From positions 123,039 to 187,038 of the forward strand of contig JAEWKC010000005.1 of NCBI GenBank assembly GCA_023386235.1: a DNA stretch of 64,000 nucleotides, written 5' to 3'. The position numbers and the translations under genes were made by a program. Positions 32,332 to 40,058 of this stretch are shown in pieces. The stretch is from Bacteroidota bacterium (lineage in GTDB: Bacteria > Bacteroidota > Bacteroidia > Chitinophagales > Chitinophagaceae). The notes below the pieces were generated by a model. That model saw only the letters and a list, made by a program, of their open reading frames with translations, did no database searches and was not told the origin of the DNA. Numbering within the stretch: position 1 is the first letter of the stretch; each line of letters begins with the position of its first letter.

Positions 32332-32867
32332 GAATAATAACCGGTAAATATGGAGGACGTAAAATCAAGCCTCCGGGTAAGATGCCTTATACAAGACCAA
32401 CGACTGATATAGCGAAAGAAGGATTGTTTAATATTTTGCAAAACAGGATAGCATTCGAAGGTATAAAAACTCTCGACCTGTTTGGCGGCACGGGAAGCAT
32501 CTCTTACGAATTGGCTTCAAGAGGCGCTACTGATTTGACTATTGTTGAGAAAGATACGCAGATGTACAATTTTATTCAGGCGAATATTAAAAATCTTGGG
32601 ATAGAAAATGCGCGTATATTAAAGTTAGATGTATTTCAATTTTTGCAAAATTGTTTAGAAGAATATGATTTTATTTTTGCCGGTCCGCCCTATGCATTGG
32701 GTACTATTGATGAATTGCCTAAAATTATTATTGAGAAAAAGCTGATAGCGGAAGATGGCTTTTTTGTGTTGGAACATACTCCGAGAAACAACTACCAAAC
32801 CTATGCGGGATATAGCTTTGAGCGAAATTATGGCACTACGGTTTTTTCATTTTTCGAAAGAGTTTAA
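32328..32867 (+). CDS. rsmD: 16S rRNA (guanine(966)-N2)-methyltransferase RsmD
   Basis: Protein of 179 aa, normal RsmD length, with a Rossmann-type SAM domain: RIITGKYGGRKI at the start, RPTTDIAKEGLFNIL, and SAM motif I LDLFGGTGS. Motif IV, which in RsmD reads DPPY or DPPF and positions the guanine amino group, reads AGPPY here (about 118-122). The codon is GGT where GAT would give Asp, so a single base change has removed the usual acidic residue. RsmD methylates G966 in the small subunit during assembly. Coupled by 4-nt overlap to the DUF3822 gene; the cyclo-ligase gene starts 3 nt later. Confidence 0.9.
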   Translation: MRIITGKYGGRKIKPPGKMPYTRPTTDIAKEGLFNILQNRIAFEGIKTLDLFGGTGSISYELASRGATDLTIVEKDTQMYNFIQANIKNLGIENARILKLDVFQFLQNCLEEYDFIFAGPPYALGTIDELPKIIIEKKLIAEDGFFVLEHTPRNNYQTYAGYSFERNYGTTVFSFFERV

Positions 32868-32869
32868 GT

Positions 32870-33442
32870 ATGAATAAAAGCGAAATAAGAAAGGAATATA
32901 TGAGTAAAAGAAAAGCCTTGCCTGCATCAGAACGCAGGAAGCTGGATGATCTTTTATTGATACAATTGCAACGCTTTTCTTTTGGAAATGTAGAAACGCT
33001 GTTTACTTATTTTTCTGCAGATAACTTAGCAGAGCCCAATACTTTTTTGTTTACCGATTATATGCGTTTTCGTTTTCCCAATTTAAGAGTGGCGTACCCA
33101 ATAGTGGATCTTAATTCTCGCGATATGCAGGCTGGTGAAGTGTTTGAAGATACTGAATTTGCAGTGAACAGCTACGGACTTACAGAGCCCGATACTGAAG
33201 ATATACTGTTGCCCGAAGATATAGATGTTGCTTTTGTGCCGCTTCTCGCCTGCGATTTGGAAGGGTACAGAGTAGGTTTTGGAAAAGGCTATTACGATAA
33301 ATTTCTTTCTTTGTGCAGAGATGATGTTTTGAAGATCGGCTTTAGTTATTTCGAGCCTGTTCAGGAAATAAGCGATATTAATGAGTATGATATTCCATTA
33401 GATTTTTGCGTTACACCTTCAAGTTTATATGCATTCGAGTAG
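32870..33442 (+). CDS. 5-formyltetrahydrofolate cyclo-ligase
   Basis: Protein of 190 aa of the 5-FTHF cyclo-ligase (methenyltetrahydrofolate synthetase) family, which uses ATP to turn 5-formyltetrahydrofolate into 5,10-methenyltetrahydrofolate. The N-terminal block SEIRKEYMSKRKAL and the ATP/phosphate-binding block GYRVGFGKGYYDKFL near the C-terminus are clear. It is cytoplasmic, in the DUF3822-rsmD-cyclo-ligase-lpxK operon with 2-nt or shorter gaps to its neighbours. Confidence 0.94.
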   Translation: MNKSEIRKEYMSKRKALPASERRKLDDLLLIQLQRFSFGNVETLFTYFSADNLAEPNTFLFTDYMRFRFPNLRVAYPIVDLNSRDMQAGEVFEDTEFAVNSYGLTEPDTEDILLPEDIDVAFVPLLACDLEGYRVGFGKGYYDKFLSLCRDDVLKIGFSYFEPVQEISDINEYDIPLDFCVTPSSLYAFE

Positions 33443-33443
33443 T

Positions 33444-34502
33444 ATGATAATTAAAATAATCAGATGGCTGTTATTGCCTTTCTCAATACTATACGGATTA
33501 GTATTGAAGCTCAGAAATTTGTTGTATGATAAAAAAGTGCTTCGTTCAGCTACATTTAACTTACCCGTAATTTGCATTGGCAATCTTTCTGCTGGTGGCA
33601 CGGGCAAGTCGCCCATGGTAGAATATTTAATAACACTGCTTCAGGAAACACACCGTGTAGCGGTACTCAGCAGGGGGTATGGAAGAAAAACAAAAGGCTA
33701 TTTATTGGCAAGCGATGTTTCTTCTGCCGAAGAAATTGGTGATGAACCGTTGCAGTTTAAAACAGCCTTTCCTCAAATAGCAGTAGCAGTAGGAGAGCGA
33801 AGGATAGAAGCCATTCCTCAGCTTTTATACGACCAGCCTGATACAAATGTAATTGTTCTGGATGATGCATTTCAACATAGAGAAATATCGGCAGGGTATA
33901 ATATATTGCTTACTGAATTCGATAAATTATATACGAAAGATTTTTTTCTTCCTACCGGAAACCTGCGCGACGAAAAAAAATCAGCAGACAGGGCAGATAT
34001 TATCGTTGTTACCAAATGCTTGCCAACTTTAAGTTTCAGCGATAAGCAAAAATTATCTGCTGAATTAAAAATAAAGAATCACCAGCATTTATTCTTATCT
34101 GCATTGTCCTATGATGTGCCTGTACATTTATTTTTAAAAGAAAAAAATATTCTTTCAAAAGAAACAGATGTATTGTTGGTAACGGCTATTGCCAATCCTC
34201 AAAAGCTTATTGAATATTTGGAATCATCGGTAAAAAGTGTAGACTGCATTACTTTTGCCGATCATCATCATTACAGGGAGCAGGACATTCATCAACTGAC
34301 GACAAGATTCAACAATATAGAGAATATACATAAAGTAATTATTACTACTTCTAAAGATGCGGTGAAGCTACAGGCATTCGTCGCAAAGCTTGGCAAATTG
34401 CCCATATATGTATTGCCCGTTAAGCATGAAGTATTATTAAACGAAAAAGATAAGTTTGATAAGCTGATTTTGGATTATGTGAATGGTAATGTAGTAGCTT
34501 AA
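33444..34502 (+). CDS. lpxK: Tetraacyldisaccharide 4'-kinase
   Basis: Protein of 352 aa that phosphorylates the 4' position of the lipid A disaccharide on the inner face of the inner membrane. An N-terminal amphipathic/hydrophobic helix (IIRWLLLPFSILYG) anchors it, and the P-loop is AGGTGKSP (about 50-57). Other family blocks are VLSRGYGRKTKGY, GDEPLQ and DDAFQHR. I chose ATG 33444, 1 nt after the cyclo-ligase stop, because it matches the family start; an ATG at 33429 in frame would add five residues. Its stop codon shares TTAA with the stop of the convergent exporter gene. Confidence 0.95.
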   Translation: MIIKIIRWLLLPFSILYGLVLKLRNLLYDKKVLRSATFNLPVICIGNLSAGGTGKSPMVEYLITLLQETHRVAVLSRGYGRKTKGYLLASDVSSAEEIGDEPLQFKTAFPQIAVAVGERRIEAIPQLLYDQPDTNVIVLDDAFQHREISAGYNILLTEFDKLYTKDFFLPTGNLRDEKKSADRADIIVVTKCLPTLSFSDKQKLSAELKIKNHQHLFLSALSYDVPVHLFLKEKNILSKETDVLLVTAIANPQKLIEYLESSVKSVDCITFADHHHYREQDIHQLTTRFNNIENIHKVIITTSKDAVKLQAFVAKLGKLPIYVLPVKHEVLLNEKDKFDKLILDYVNGNVVA

Positions 34503-36661
34503 CCCATTTCCAGTTGGTTGCGTATTAATTCATAATACTTTCCCTTTCTTTCTGTGAGTATGGCGTGCGTCCCGGTTTCTGCAACATTTCCATTATCCAC
34601 TACAATGATATTATCGGCAGATTTTACAGTGCTTAATCTGTGTGCGATAATCAATACGGTTTTATTTTTATAAAATGCTTCCAGGTTGGCTATAATTTCT
34701 TTTTCGTTTTTAGCATCTAAAGCGCTGGTGGCCTCGTCAAAAAAAATGAATTCGGGATCTCTGTAAACGGCTCTGGCTATTAATATTCGTTGTTTTTGAC
34801 CCGTACTTAATCCAATGCCGTTATTTCCTATTTGAGTTTCTTCGCCTAAGGGTAGTTTCTCAAGTAGTTCCTTCAGGTTGGCTATTCTTATAGCCTCGTC
34901 AAACTTTTTCCTGTCAGGATTATCATCTAACATAGTAATATTCCTAATCAATGTATCTGAAAATATAAATCCATCTTGCAACACAATACCTGTTTTTTCA
35001 CGCCATAGCGCTAATGATATATCACTAAGCTTCGTATTTCCCAGCGATATATCACCGTATTGAGGTTGATAAAATTGTAACAGCAGTTTTAATAAAGTTG
35101 TTTTTCCGCTTCCGCTTGCACCTACTATGGCTGTTGTTTTACCACGTTGAATAACACAATTTACTTTTTTTAATACCCAGTCATCTTTATATTTAAAGTC
35201 TACATCAGATAAACGAATGTCGCCTGAGGGTAAGCTGCTTTCTTGTGTTTTTAAATTTTCTTCTTCTTTACTATGTACTTCTGAAAGCCTTTCCAGACTT
35301 AGTTTTCCGTCCTGTCCTAATTGAATTATACCAAGAATTTGATCCAAAGGAGCATTCATTTGACCGATAATAAAACTTACGGCCAGCATCATGCCTAAAG
35401 TCATATCTCCGTCTATCACGGCAAGTGCACTAATACAGGTAATTAAAATATTTTTTAATTGTGTAAAGAAGCTTGATCCGGCCTGCTGATATTGTTCTAG
35501 TTTTAAAGATTGTGTATTTCTTTTGTAAAGCTCATGCTGAATTTCTTCCCATTTTTCCTGCTGCATTTTTTCTGCTTTGTTCAGTTTTATTTCGGGCATT
35601 CCTGAAACCATTTCGTTCAGCATGTTTTGATTTTTACTGTTCAGCGCAAATTGCACAATGTCTAATTCTTTTCTCTTATTCAAAAATCTGAATATCCAAA
35701 TTACAGAAATGACACTTAATAAAATAAACAGGAGTAATATCCATAAATTATACAAAGACAAAACAATAGAGAAAACGATAAAATTAATAAAGGAAAATAA
35801 AGTAGACAAAGCATGCCCTGACAGTAGTTGTCGTATACGATCATAATCTAATATTCTTTGTTGTATATCGCCTATACGCCTGGCTTCAAAGAAGCGTAAT
35901 GGCAGGCGCATCAGCTTGCCAATGAAGTCTGAAATTATCTTAATAATTATTTTTGTGTTCATATGAAGCACCAGCCAGCTTCTCGTTATTTCCATAGTTA
36001 TGTTTCCTAAAAAAAGAGCTAGTTGGGCCAATAATATTAGAAGTACAAAGTTTTTATTTTTAAGATTTATTCCTTTGTCTACTAAAGATTGGGTAAGTAA
36101 AGGAAAGATTAAAGTAAAGATGCTTGTTACTATAAGTGTAGCTAATACTTTAATCAGTGTGGCTTTATACGTAGAAAGATAATTCCATAGAAAACGAAAA
36201 CCATTCTCAGCAGGCTGTTCAATTACTTTATCAAATTCTTCGGTAGGATGCAGCAATAGAGCTATTCCTTTCTCTGAATCATCTAGCCAGCTGTTTTTAA
36301 ATTCGGTGGCAGATAGTACACGCTTACCTGAAGCGGGGTCTATAATAGTCAACCTGCACTCAGAAGCAGTATTGCTTTGCGGAATAAATACAATAAAATG
36401 ATTTTTTTGCCAATGCAAAATACAGGGTTTGGGCGCCTCGAGTATCAGTTCATTGTAAGTGATATTTACGGCCATTGTTTCGAAGCCGATTTTTTCTGCG
36501 GCATCCATTATGCTTTTGAGACTGACACCTATTTTAGAAAAAGAAGTAATTTCTTTAAGGTGCTCTAAACTGAATTTTTTTCCATAATGCTCGGCAATCA
36601 TACGAAGGCATGTAGGACCACAGTCCATGGCATCTAATTGCTTATGAATAGGAAATTTCAT
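34499..36661 (-). CDS. Graspetide exporter: C39 peptidase-containing ABC transporter
   Basis: Protein of 720 aa with three parts. The N-terminal C39 peptidase domain (1 to about 130) keeps its catalytic set: Gln8, Cys14 in DCGPTC, His88 in NHFIVF and Asp108 in IIDPASG. The membrane domain (about 155-440) has six helices. The nucleotide-binding domain has Walker A GASGSGKTT, signature LSTGQ, Walker B FFDEATSALD and the His of IIAHRLS. Such proteins cut the leader after Gly-Gly and export the product. As the last gene of the cluster, 10 nt after the MvdD-like gene, it probably processes and exports the two graspetides. Many cyanobacterial microviridin clusters have a transporter without this peptidase. 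Confidence 0.92.
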   Translation of the reverse strand: MKFPIHKQLDAMDCGPTCLRMIAEHYGKKFSLEHLKEITSFSKIGVSLKSIMDAAEKIGFETMAVNITYNELILEAPKPCILHWQKNHFIVFIPQSNTASECRLTIIDPASGKRVLSATEFKNSWLDDSEKGIALLLHPTEEFDKVIEQPAENGFRFLWNYLSTYKATLIKVLATLIVTSIFTLIFPLLTQSLVDKGINLKNKNFVLLILLAQLALFLGNITMEITRSWLVLHMNTKIIIKIISDFIGKLMRLPLRFFEARRIGDIQQRILDYDRIRQLLSGHALSTLFSFINFIVFSIVLSLYNLWILLLFILLSVISVIWIFRFLNKRKELDIVQFALNSKNQNMLNEMVSGMPEIKLNKAEKMQQEKWEEIQHELYKRNTQSLKLEQYQQAGSSFFTQLKNILITCISALAVIDGDMTLGMMLAVSFIIGQMNAPLDQILGIIQLGQDGKLSLERLSEVHSKEEENLKTQESSLPSGDIRLSDVDFKYKDDWVLKKVNCVIQRGKTTAIVGASGSGKTTLLKLLLQFYQPQYGDISLGNTKLSDISLALWREKTGIVLQDGFIFSDTLIRNITMLDDNPDRKKFDEAIRIANLKELLEKLPLGEETQIGNNGIGLSTGQKQRILIARAVYRDPEFIFFDEATSALDAKNEKEIIANLEAFYKNKTVLIIAHRLSTVKSADNIIVVDNGNVAETGTHAILTERKGKYYELIRNQLEMG

Positions 36662-36671
36662 ACAGGTTTAT

Positions 36672-37676
36672 TTAATAAGGTATATTTCCTCTTCTGAAAG
36701 CTGTATCGGTAAGCACGCGGGCTATTTGCTCTGAAATGGCGTTATCGCATAGCTTATCAATCCAGAAAAATTCTCCTGCAGCGTTAATTTCCAGGAAGTA
36801 ATATTTTCCTTCAGGATTAAGTATCAGGTCTATTGCTCCGTAGTCGGTTTTATAATAATCAAGAAGCCGGATAAGTTTGCTTTCTACATCTGTAGGAAGT
36901 TTGTGAGGTTGCCAGTCTTCAATCAACTCTACGCCTTCTTTTCTCCAGTCTACTTTTGCATTGTCTAGTTTTTGCGAGTCAATTTCGTAAGAAAAAATTT
37001 TATCCCCTACAATGGTTATCCGTAATTCTTTTTGTTTTACAATCATTTCCTGGAACTGCATTGGACAATAGGTTAGCGCTTCTATTTCTTCAAGATTATC
37101 TTTAGTAATAATGTTGGTAAATACTACTTCTTCTTGCCCGTCTTCCATAATGGCAAAGCCCGATTGCATTTTAGCCACTGCACCGTTTTCCTGGTTAAGA
37201 ACAAAGCTTTTAGCCACTTCGGGATTGTTGGTAATACAGGTTTCGGGAATATTTAAACCAAGATGATGCGCTACTTTTAACTGATCTTCTTTACTGTCCA
37301 TTCTTCTATATTGGCTAAGTCTTCCGAAATGATAACAACGCAAACCTTCAATCATGCCATATAGTGTTTGCCTTACTTCTCCCAATGCAGGTTCAAGAAA
37401 TTTTTTTTCCAGTATGTTGTTCAACCCTTTACCTAAATTGTAGCTTCTTCTGAACCAAACGGCGCTTACATCGTTAAGGCTTATGTTTTTTTCATTTTCT
37501 ACAATATACGTTTGCCAGGTATTGTTTTCAAAAACAGTGGCAAGAGCTATTTCTAAAGGATATTTATCTACATCAAACCTTATAACCTCACCTCCGATTT
37601 TATTTATTTGTTCAGAAACTTTTTCTACACATTCGTTGTCTTCTGTATGCGTTATGATTAATACTTTATGCGTCAT
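36672..37676 (-). CDS. mvdD: MvdD/MdnC-like ATP-grasp graspetide ligase (lactone-forming)
   Basis: Protein of 334 aa of the ATP-grasp ribosomal peptide maturase family. It follows the cyanobacterial lactone ligase MdnC/MvdD closely: RFDVDKYPLE near residue 35-44, VSAVWFRRSYN, the TYCPMQFQEMI block, DWRKEG with WQPHKLP, and the catalytic metal-binding segment FLEINAAGEFFWID. In known pathways this enzyme acts first, using ATP to form two omega-ester bonds between Thr/Ser and Asp/Glu side chains of the core. It binds the PFFARFLE-type leader helix, present in both precursors. Its start overlaps the mvdC-like stop by 11 nt. Confidence 0.9.
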   Translation of the reverse strand: MTHKVLIITHTEDNECVEKVSEQINKIGGEVIRFDVDKYPLEIALATVFENNTWQTYIVENEKNISLNDVSAVWFRRSYNLGKGLNNILEKKFLEPALGEVRQTLYGMIEGLRCYHFGRLSQYRRMDSKEDQLKVAHHLGLNIPETCITNNPEVAKSFVLNQENGAVAKMQSGFAIMEDGQEEVVFTNIITKDNLEEIEALTYCPMQFQEMIVKQKELRITIVGDKIFSYEIDSQKLDNAKVDWRKEGVELIEDWQPHKLPTDVESKLIRLLDYYKTDYGAIDLILNPEGKYYFLEINAAGEFFWIDKLCDNAISEQIARVLTDTAFRRGNIPY

Positions 37677-38634
37677 TTTTTATTAAATTGATTAATTTTT
37701 CAGCAATGGTTTCCGCTATTGGCTGATGTGTGAACTTTTGAATCATGCCCCATTCACCCTGTGGGTTTACTTCCAAAAATACATAATTTCCATTGTTATC
37801 TACAATAAAATCCATCGCTCCAAATAGTAAATTCATAGATTGCATGGTAGCAACTATTTTTTTATTGATGCTTTCGGGTAAAATATATTTTTTCCATTCA
37901 AATGTTGTAATGCTTTGCTGGCGCCAGTCTGCACATTCTTCTCCGGTTTTTATCATACCTGTGTATATTTCACCGTCAATATACACTACTCTTAATTCAT
38001 ACTGTTTTTTTATAAACGGTTGAAATATCATAGGGCAGTATTTTAAAGAATCTTTTAATTGCTCAAAATCTTCTTCATTTACTTTGCTTGTAGGAAAGGA
38101 AGGGCCTTTGCCGTCCATGCTGTGGCTTAGTACACCATGCATTTTGGCAATCATTTCACCTTTACATTGCTCCTTAAAAAACTTTTGTACTTTTTGGGCA
38201 CTGTTGGTCATTAGGGTAGGAGGAGTGCTTAAACCGTTTTGTGCGGCCATTTGTAGCTGGTACATTTTATTGTCAGCTACTTTCCTGTCGGCTTCCGGCG
38301 TATTCATCCACGGAACATGCTGAAAACTTTCCATAAAAATATTTCGCATAGTGCTATACTCTTGCAGGTATATTCTGTTGTATGTACTGTCCAATTCGTG
38401 TGGTATGGATGGACGCCAAATTTTTTTATTCCATACTGCTTTTATTTTTTCAGGAGCAATATTTTGCAGAATATTATCTTCGAAAGAAAACTCGTTGTTC
38501 TCAAACGTAAAGCTTGATGTATAGTCAAATTGATCGGAATTGAATCTTATGGCTTCCATACCTTCAGATCGTATGGCATCTATCACAAGGTCTATGGTAT
38601 AATAGTCTTTTGAATGAGTGATACAGAGTATCAT
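37666..38634 (-). CDS. mvdC: MvdC/MdnB-like ATP-grasp graspetide ligase (lactam-forming)
   Basis: Protein of 322 aa, the partner ATP-grasp maturase. It resembles MdnB/MvdC: LCITHSKDYYTIDLV at the start, AVWNKKIWRP, YCPMIFQPFIKKQYELRV, GAMDFIVD and the catalytic block LEVNPQGEWGMI. MdnB/MvdC enzymes close the omega-amide between Lys and a Glu/Asp after the lactones are formed. The cores here have the needed Lys50 and acidic residues 56-58. The ATG at 38634 is 17 nt after the hairpin at 38651-38677, so this gene depends on read-through from the precursor genes or on an unseen promoter. It is coupled to the mvdD-like gene. Confidence 0.9.
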   Translation of the reverse strand: MILCITHSKDYYTIDLVIDAIRSEGMEAIRFNSDQFDYTSSFTFENNEFSFEDNILQNIAPEKIKAVWNKKIWRPSIPHELDSTYNRIYLQEYSTMRNIFMESFQHVPWMNTPEADRKVADNKMYQLQMAAQNGLSTPPTLMTNSAQKVQKFFKEQCKGEMIAKMHGVLSHSMDGKGPSFPTSKVNEEDFEQLKDSLKYCPMIFQPFIKKQYELRVVYIDGEIYTGMIKTGEECADWRQQSITTFEWKKYILPESINKKIVATMQSMNLLFGAMDFIVDNNGNYVFLEVNPQGEWGMIQKFTHQPIAETIAEKLINLIKNDA

Positions 38635-38650
38635 GTTTGTATATTGAAAA

Positions 38651-38677
38651 AAGCAATAGTCTTGTGAACTATTGCTT
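38651..38677 (-). terminator. Terminator or attenuator between graspetide precursors and ligases
   Basis: Perfect 10-bp inverted repeat AAGCAATAGT / ACTATTGCTT with a 7-nt loop. On the minus strand it is followed by six T, the form of an intrinsic terminator. It sits after the second precursor gene and before the mvdC-like gene, so partial termination would make more precursor than ligase message. Confidence 0.85.
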
Positions 38678-38699
38678 TAAATAATTTAAAGATTTTTTA

Positions 38700-38885
38700 C
38701 TAAGCAACTACGCCCTCGTCACTGTCTGAAGGATATTTCATAGTAACATGATCTGAACCAGGTCTTGAAGTGGGGCTATCTAAGCGAAAATTAGTAATGA
38801 TGCCTTTTCCTCCGTTAACTTTGTTTGGCTCTTGCACTTGCTTTTCAAGAAATGCTGCGAAAAAAGGTTTTTTGTTTTGTTTCAT
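38700..38885 (-). CDS. Microviridin-type graspetide precursor 1
   Basis: Peptide of 61 aa. Leader residues 1-26 begin MKQNKKPFFAAFLEKQ, matching the PFFARFLE helix that microviridin ligases recognise, and end in Gly25-Gly26, a possible C39 cut. A variable spacer contains DSPTS (36-40). The core is TMKYPSDSDE (48-57) plus GVVA. By analogy with microviridin the bonds would be Thr48-Asp54 and Ser53-Asp56 (esters) and Lys50-Glu57 (amide), with Asp at the first of the two usual Glu positions. Met49 is at the position that sets protease specificity. It lies 42 nt after precursor 2 in the same operon. Confidence 0.92.
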   Translation of the reverse strand: MKQNKKPFFAAFLEKQVQEPNKVNGGKGIITNFRLDSPTSRPGSDHVTMKYPSDSDEGVVA

Positions 38886-38927
38886 AATCCAATTTTTTTT
38901 TGATTTTTTAAATAGTAAAATAGAATA

Positions 38928-39110
38928 CTAGTAAATATCGTCATCTCCGTCTGAAGGATATTTCATAGTATACTCTCTGTCTTTTGTAGGACTGGTGGGG
39001 CTATCAAATAATGGCTTGGTTACAATAGACTGACCGCCGTTGATTTTGTTTGGCTCCCGTACTTGCTTTTCGAGGAAAGCAGCGAAAAACGGTTTCTTAT
39101 TCTGTTTCAT
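38928..39110 (-). CDS. Microviridin-type graspetide precursor 2
   Basis: Peptide of 60 aa whose first 17 residues equal those of precursor 1, again with PFFAAFLEKQ and Gly25-Gly26. The spacer differs except for DSPTS (36-40). The core is TMKYPSDGDDD (48-58) plus IY. Predicted bonds are Thr48-Asp54 and Ser53-Asp56 (esters), and Lys50 to Asp57 or Asp58 (amide), so every acidic partner is Asp and none is Glu. It is the first gene after the promoter at 39137-39167. The two precursors are tandem duplicates that have diverged in the spacer and ring ends. Confidence 0.92.
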   Translation of the reverse strand: MKQNKKPFFAAFLEKQVREPNKINGGQSIVTKPLFDSPTSPTKDREYTMKYPSDGDDDIY

Positions 39111-39136
39111 AGTTAAAAATTAATTTGTTATAAGAA

Positions 39137-39167
39137 TAAAGTTATAAAAAAATAGCTCTTTTCCAAA
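39137..39167 (-). promoter_or_regulatory. Promoter of the graspetide operon
   Basis: Minus-strand TTTG (39167-39164), 19-nt spacer and TAACTTTA (39144-39137), one base from TAnnTTTG. The predicted transcript begins near 39131, about 21 nt before the ATG of precursor 2. The surroundings are very AT-rich. Confidence 0.55.
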
Positions 39168-39251
39168 ATAAAATTCTATATTATATATTTTTTAACGAAA
39201 AATATTTTATATTTACCTAAATTAAATAGATTTTTTTCAATTCTCTGCAAA

Positions 39252-39953
39252 TCAATTTGATAACTTTTGCTCATCTTCCAGTTTCCATTGTTTAGATTGA
39301 ATCACTTCTGTAAGCAATGTTTTTAATTGTTCTTTGGCTATTTTAGGCAAATCGCTCTGCAAAGCGGCAGACTGTACTTGTTTTTTTGCATTCTCCTGTA
39401 TTCTTCTGAAATCTTCATTGCTGAATTTATAAAATATTTCATCGTCCAGGCTGTAATAGTTATAGTCTGATTCTACAGATAAAATTTCAGGTTCAGGTAT
39501 ATGCAACAGTCTTACTTTCTGTGTAGTTTCGTCAATTTCCCATTTACATTTTTCAATATCATAACCTATCAATACTTTCGCTTTTACTATTACCAGCGCA
39601 CTTTTATAAGCAGGTATAAAGGCAAGCAGCTTGGTTGATTCTTTATAGTTGTACACTTCAGATATATAGCCTTCGGCGCAAACTATTTTAAATACTTTTT
39701 TCATACTTTCCACAATAGTATGAGAATTTTCAGTAACAATTGATCTGGCAGATTTTTCTACTTTTTTTACTCTCCATATCAGGTACATAAATGCGAGGCC
39801 TATTGCTATGCCAATAAACAGTATGGTTACTGTAGTGTTTTGTGAGGAAGTGACTGTCGGCCTGGCAAACAAATTTGCTATTGCAATAATTAAGAAAATA
39901 ATAAGCAGTGCCAAACCTATCCACATAATGCGTTTTCCGTATCTTTGAAACAT
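39252..39953 (-). CDS. DUF4230 family membrane protein
   Basis: Protein of 233 aa with two N-terminal hydrophobic segments (about 10-30 and 42-62) and a C-terminal domain I recognise as DUF4230: KAKVLIGYDIEKCKWEID, IPEPEILSVESD and a final helical part with SDLPKIAKEQLKTLL. The function is unknown. It is a membrane protein with the domain probably on one side of the inner membrane. It is upstream of the graspetide operon in the same direction, separated by 141 nt that include the operon promoter, so it may simply be a flanking gene. It is divergent from rnr. Confidence 0.82.
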   Translation of the reverse strand: MFQRYGKRIMWIGLALLIIFLIIAIANLFARPTVTSSQNTTVTILFIGIAIGLAFMYLIWRVKKVEKSARSIVTENSHTIVESMKKVFKIVCAEGYISEVYNYKESTKLLAFIPAYKSALVIVKAKVLIGYDIEKCKWEIDETTQKVRLLHIPEPEILSVESDYNYYSLDDEIFYKFSNEDFRRIQENAKKQVQSAALQSDLPKIAKEQLKTLLTEVIQSKQWKLEDEQKLSN

Positions 39954-40058
39954 GGTTCAGGAATTTGTTGCTAATGTAATTATTTCTTATCTAAAAATTT
40001 GATAATTAAAATGATTACTACAAAAATTTACCTTGCCACAACTAATAAAAACACATAA

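Noticed and set aside
37666..38634. RimK or glutathione synthetase-like ATP-grasp ligase
   Set aside because: Sequence blocks follow MdnB/MvdC, and the gene sits between a graspetide precursor and a second maturase.
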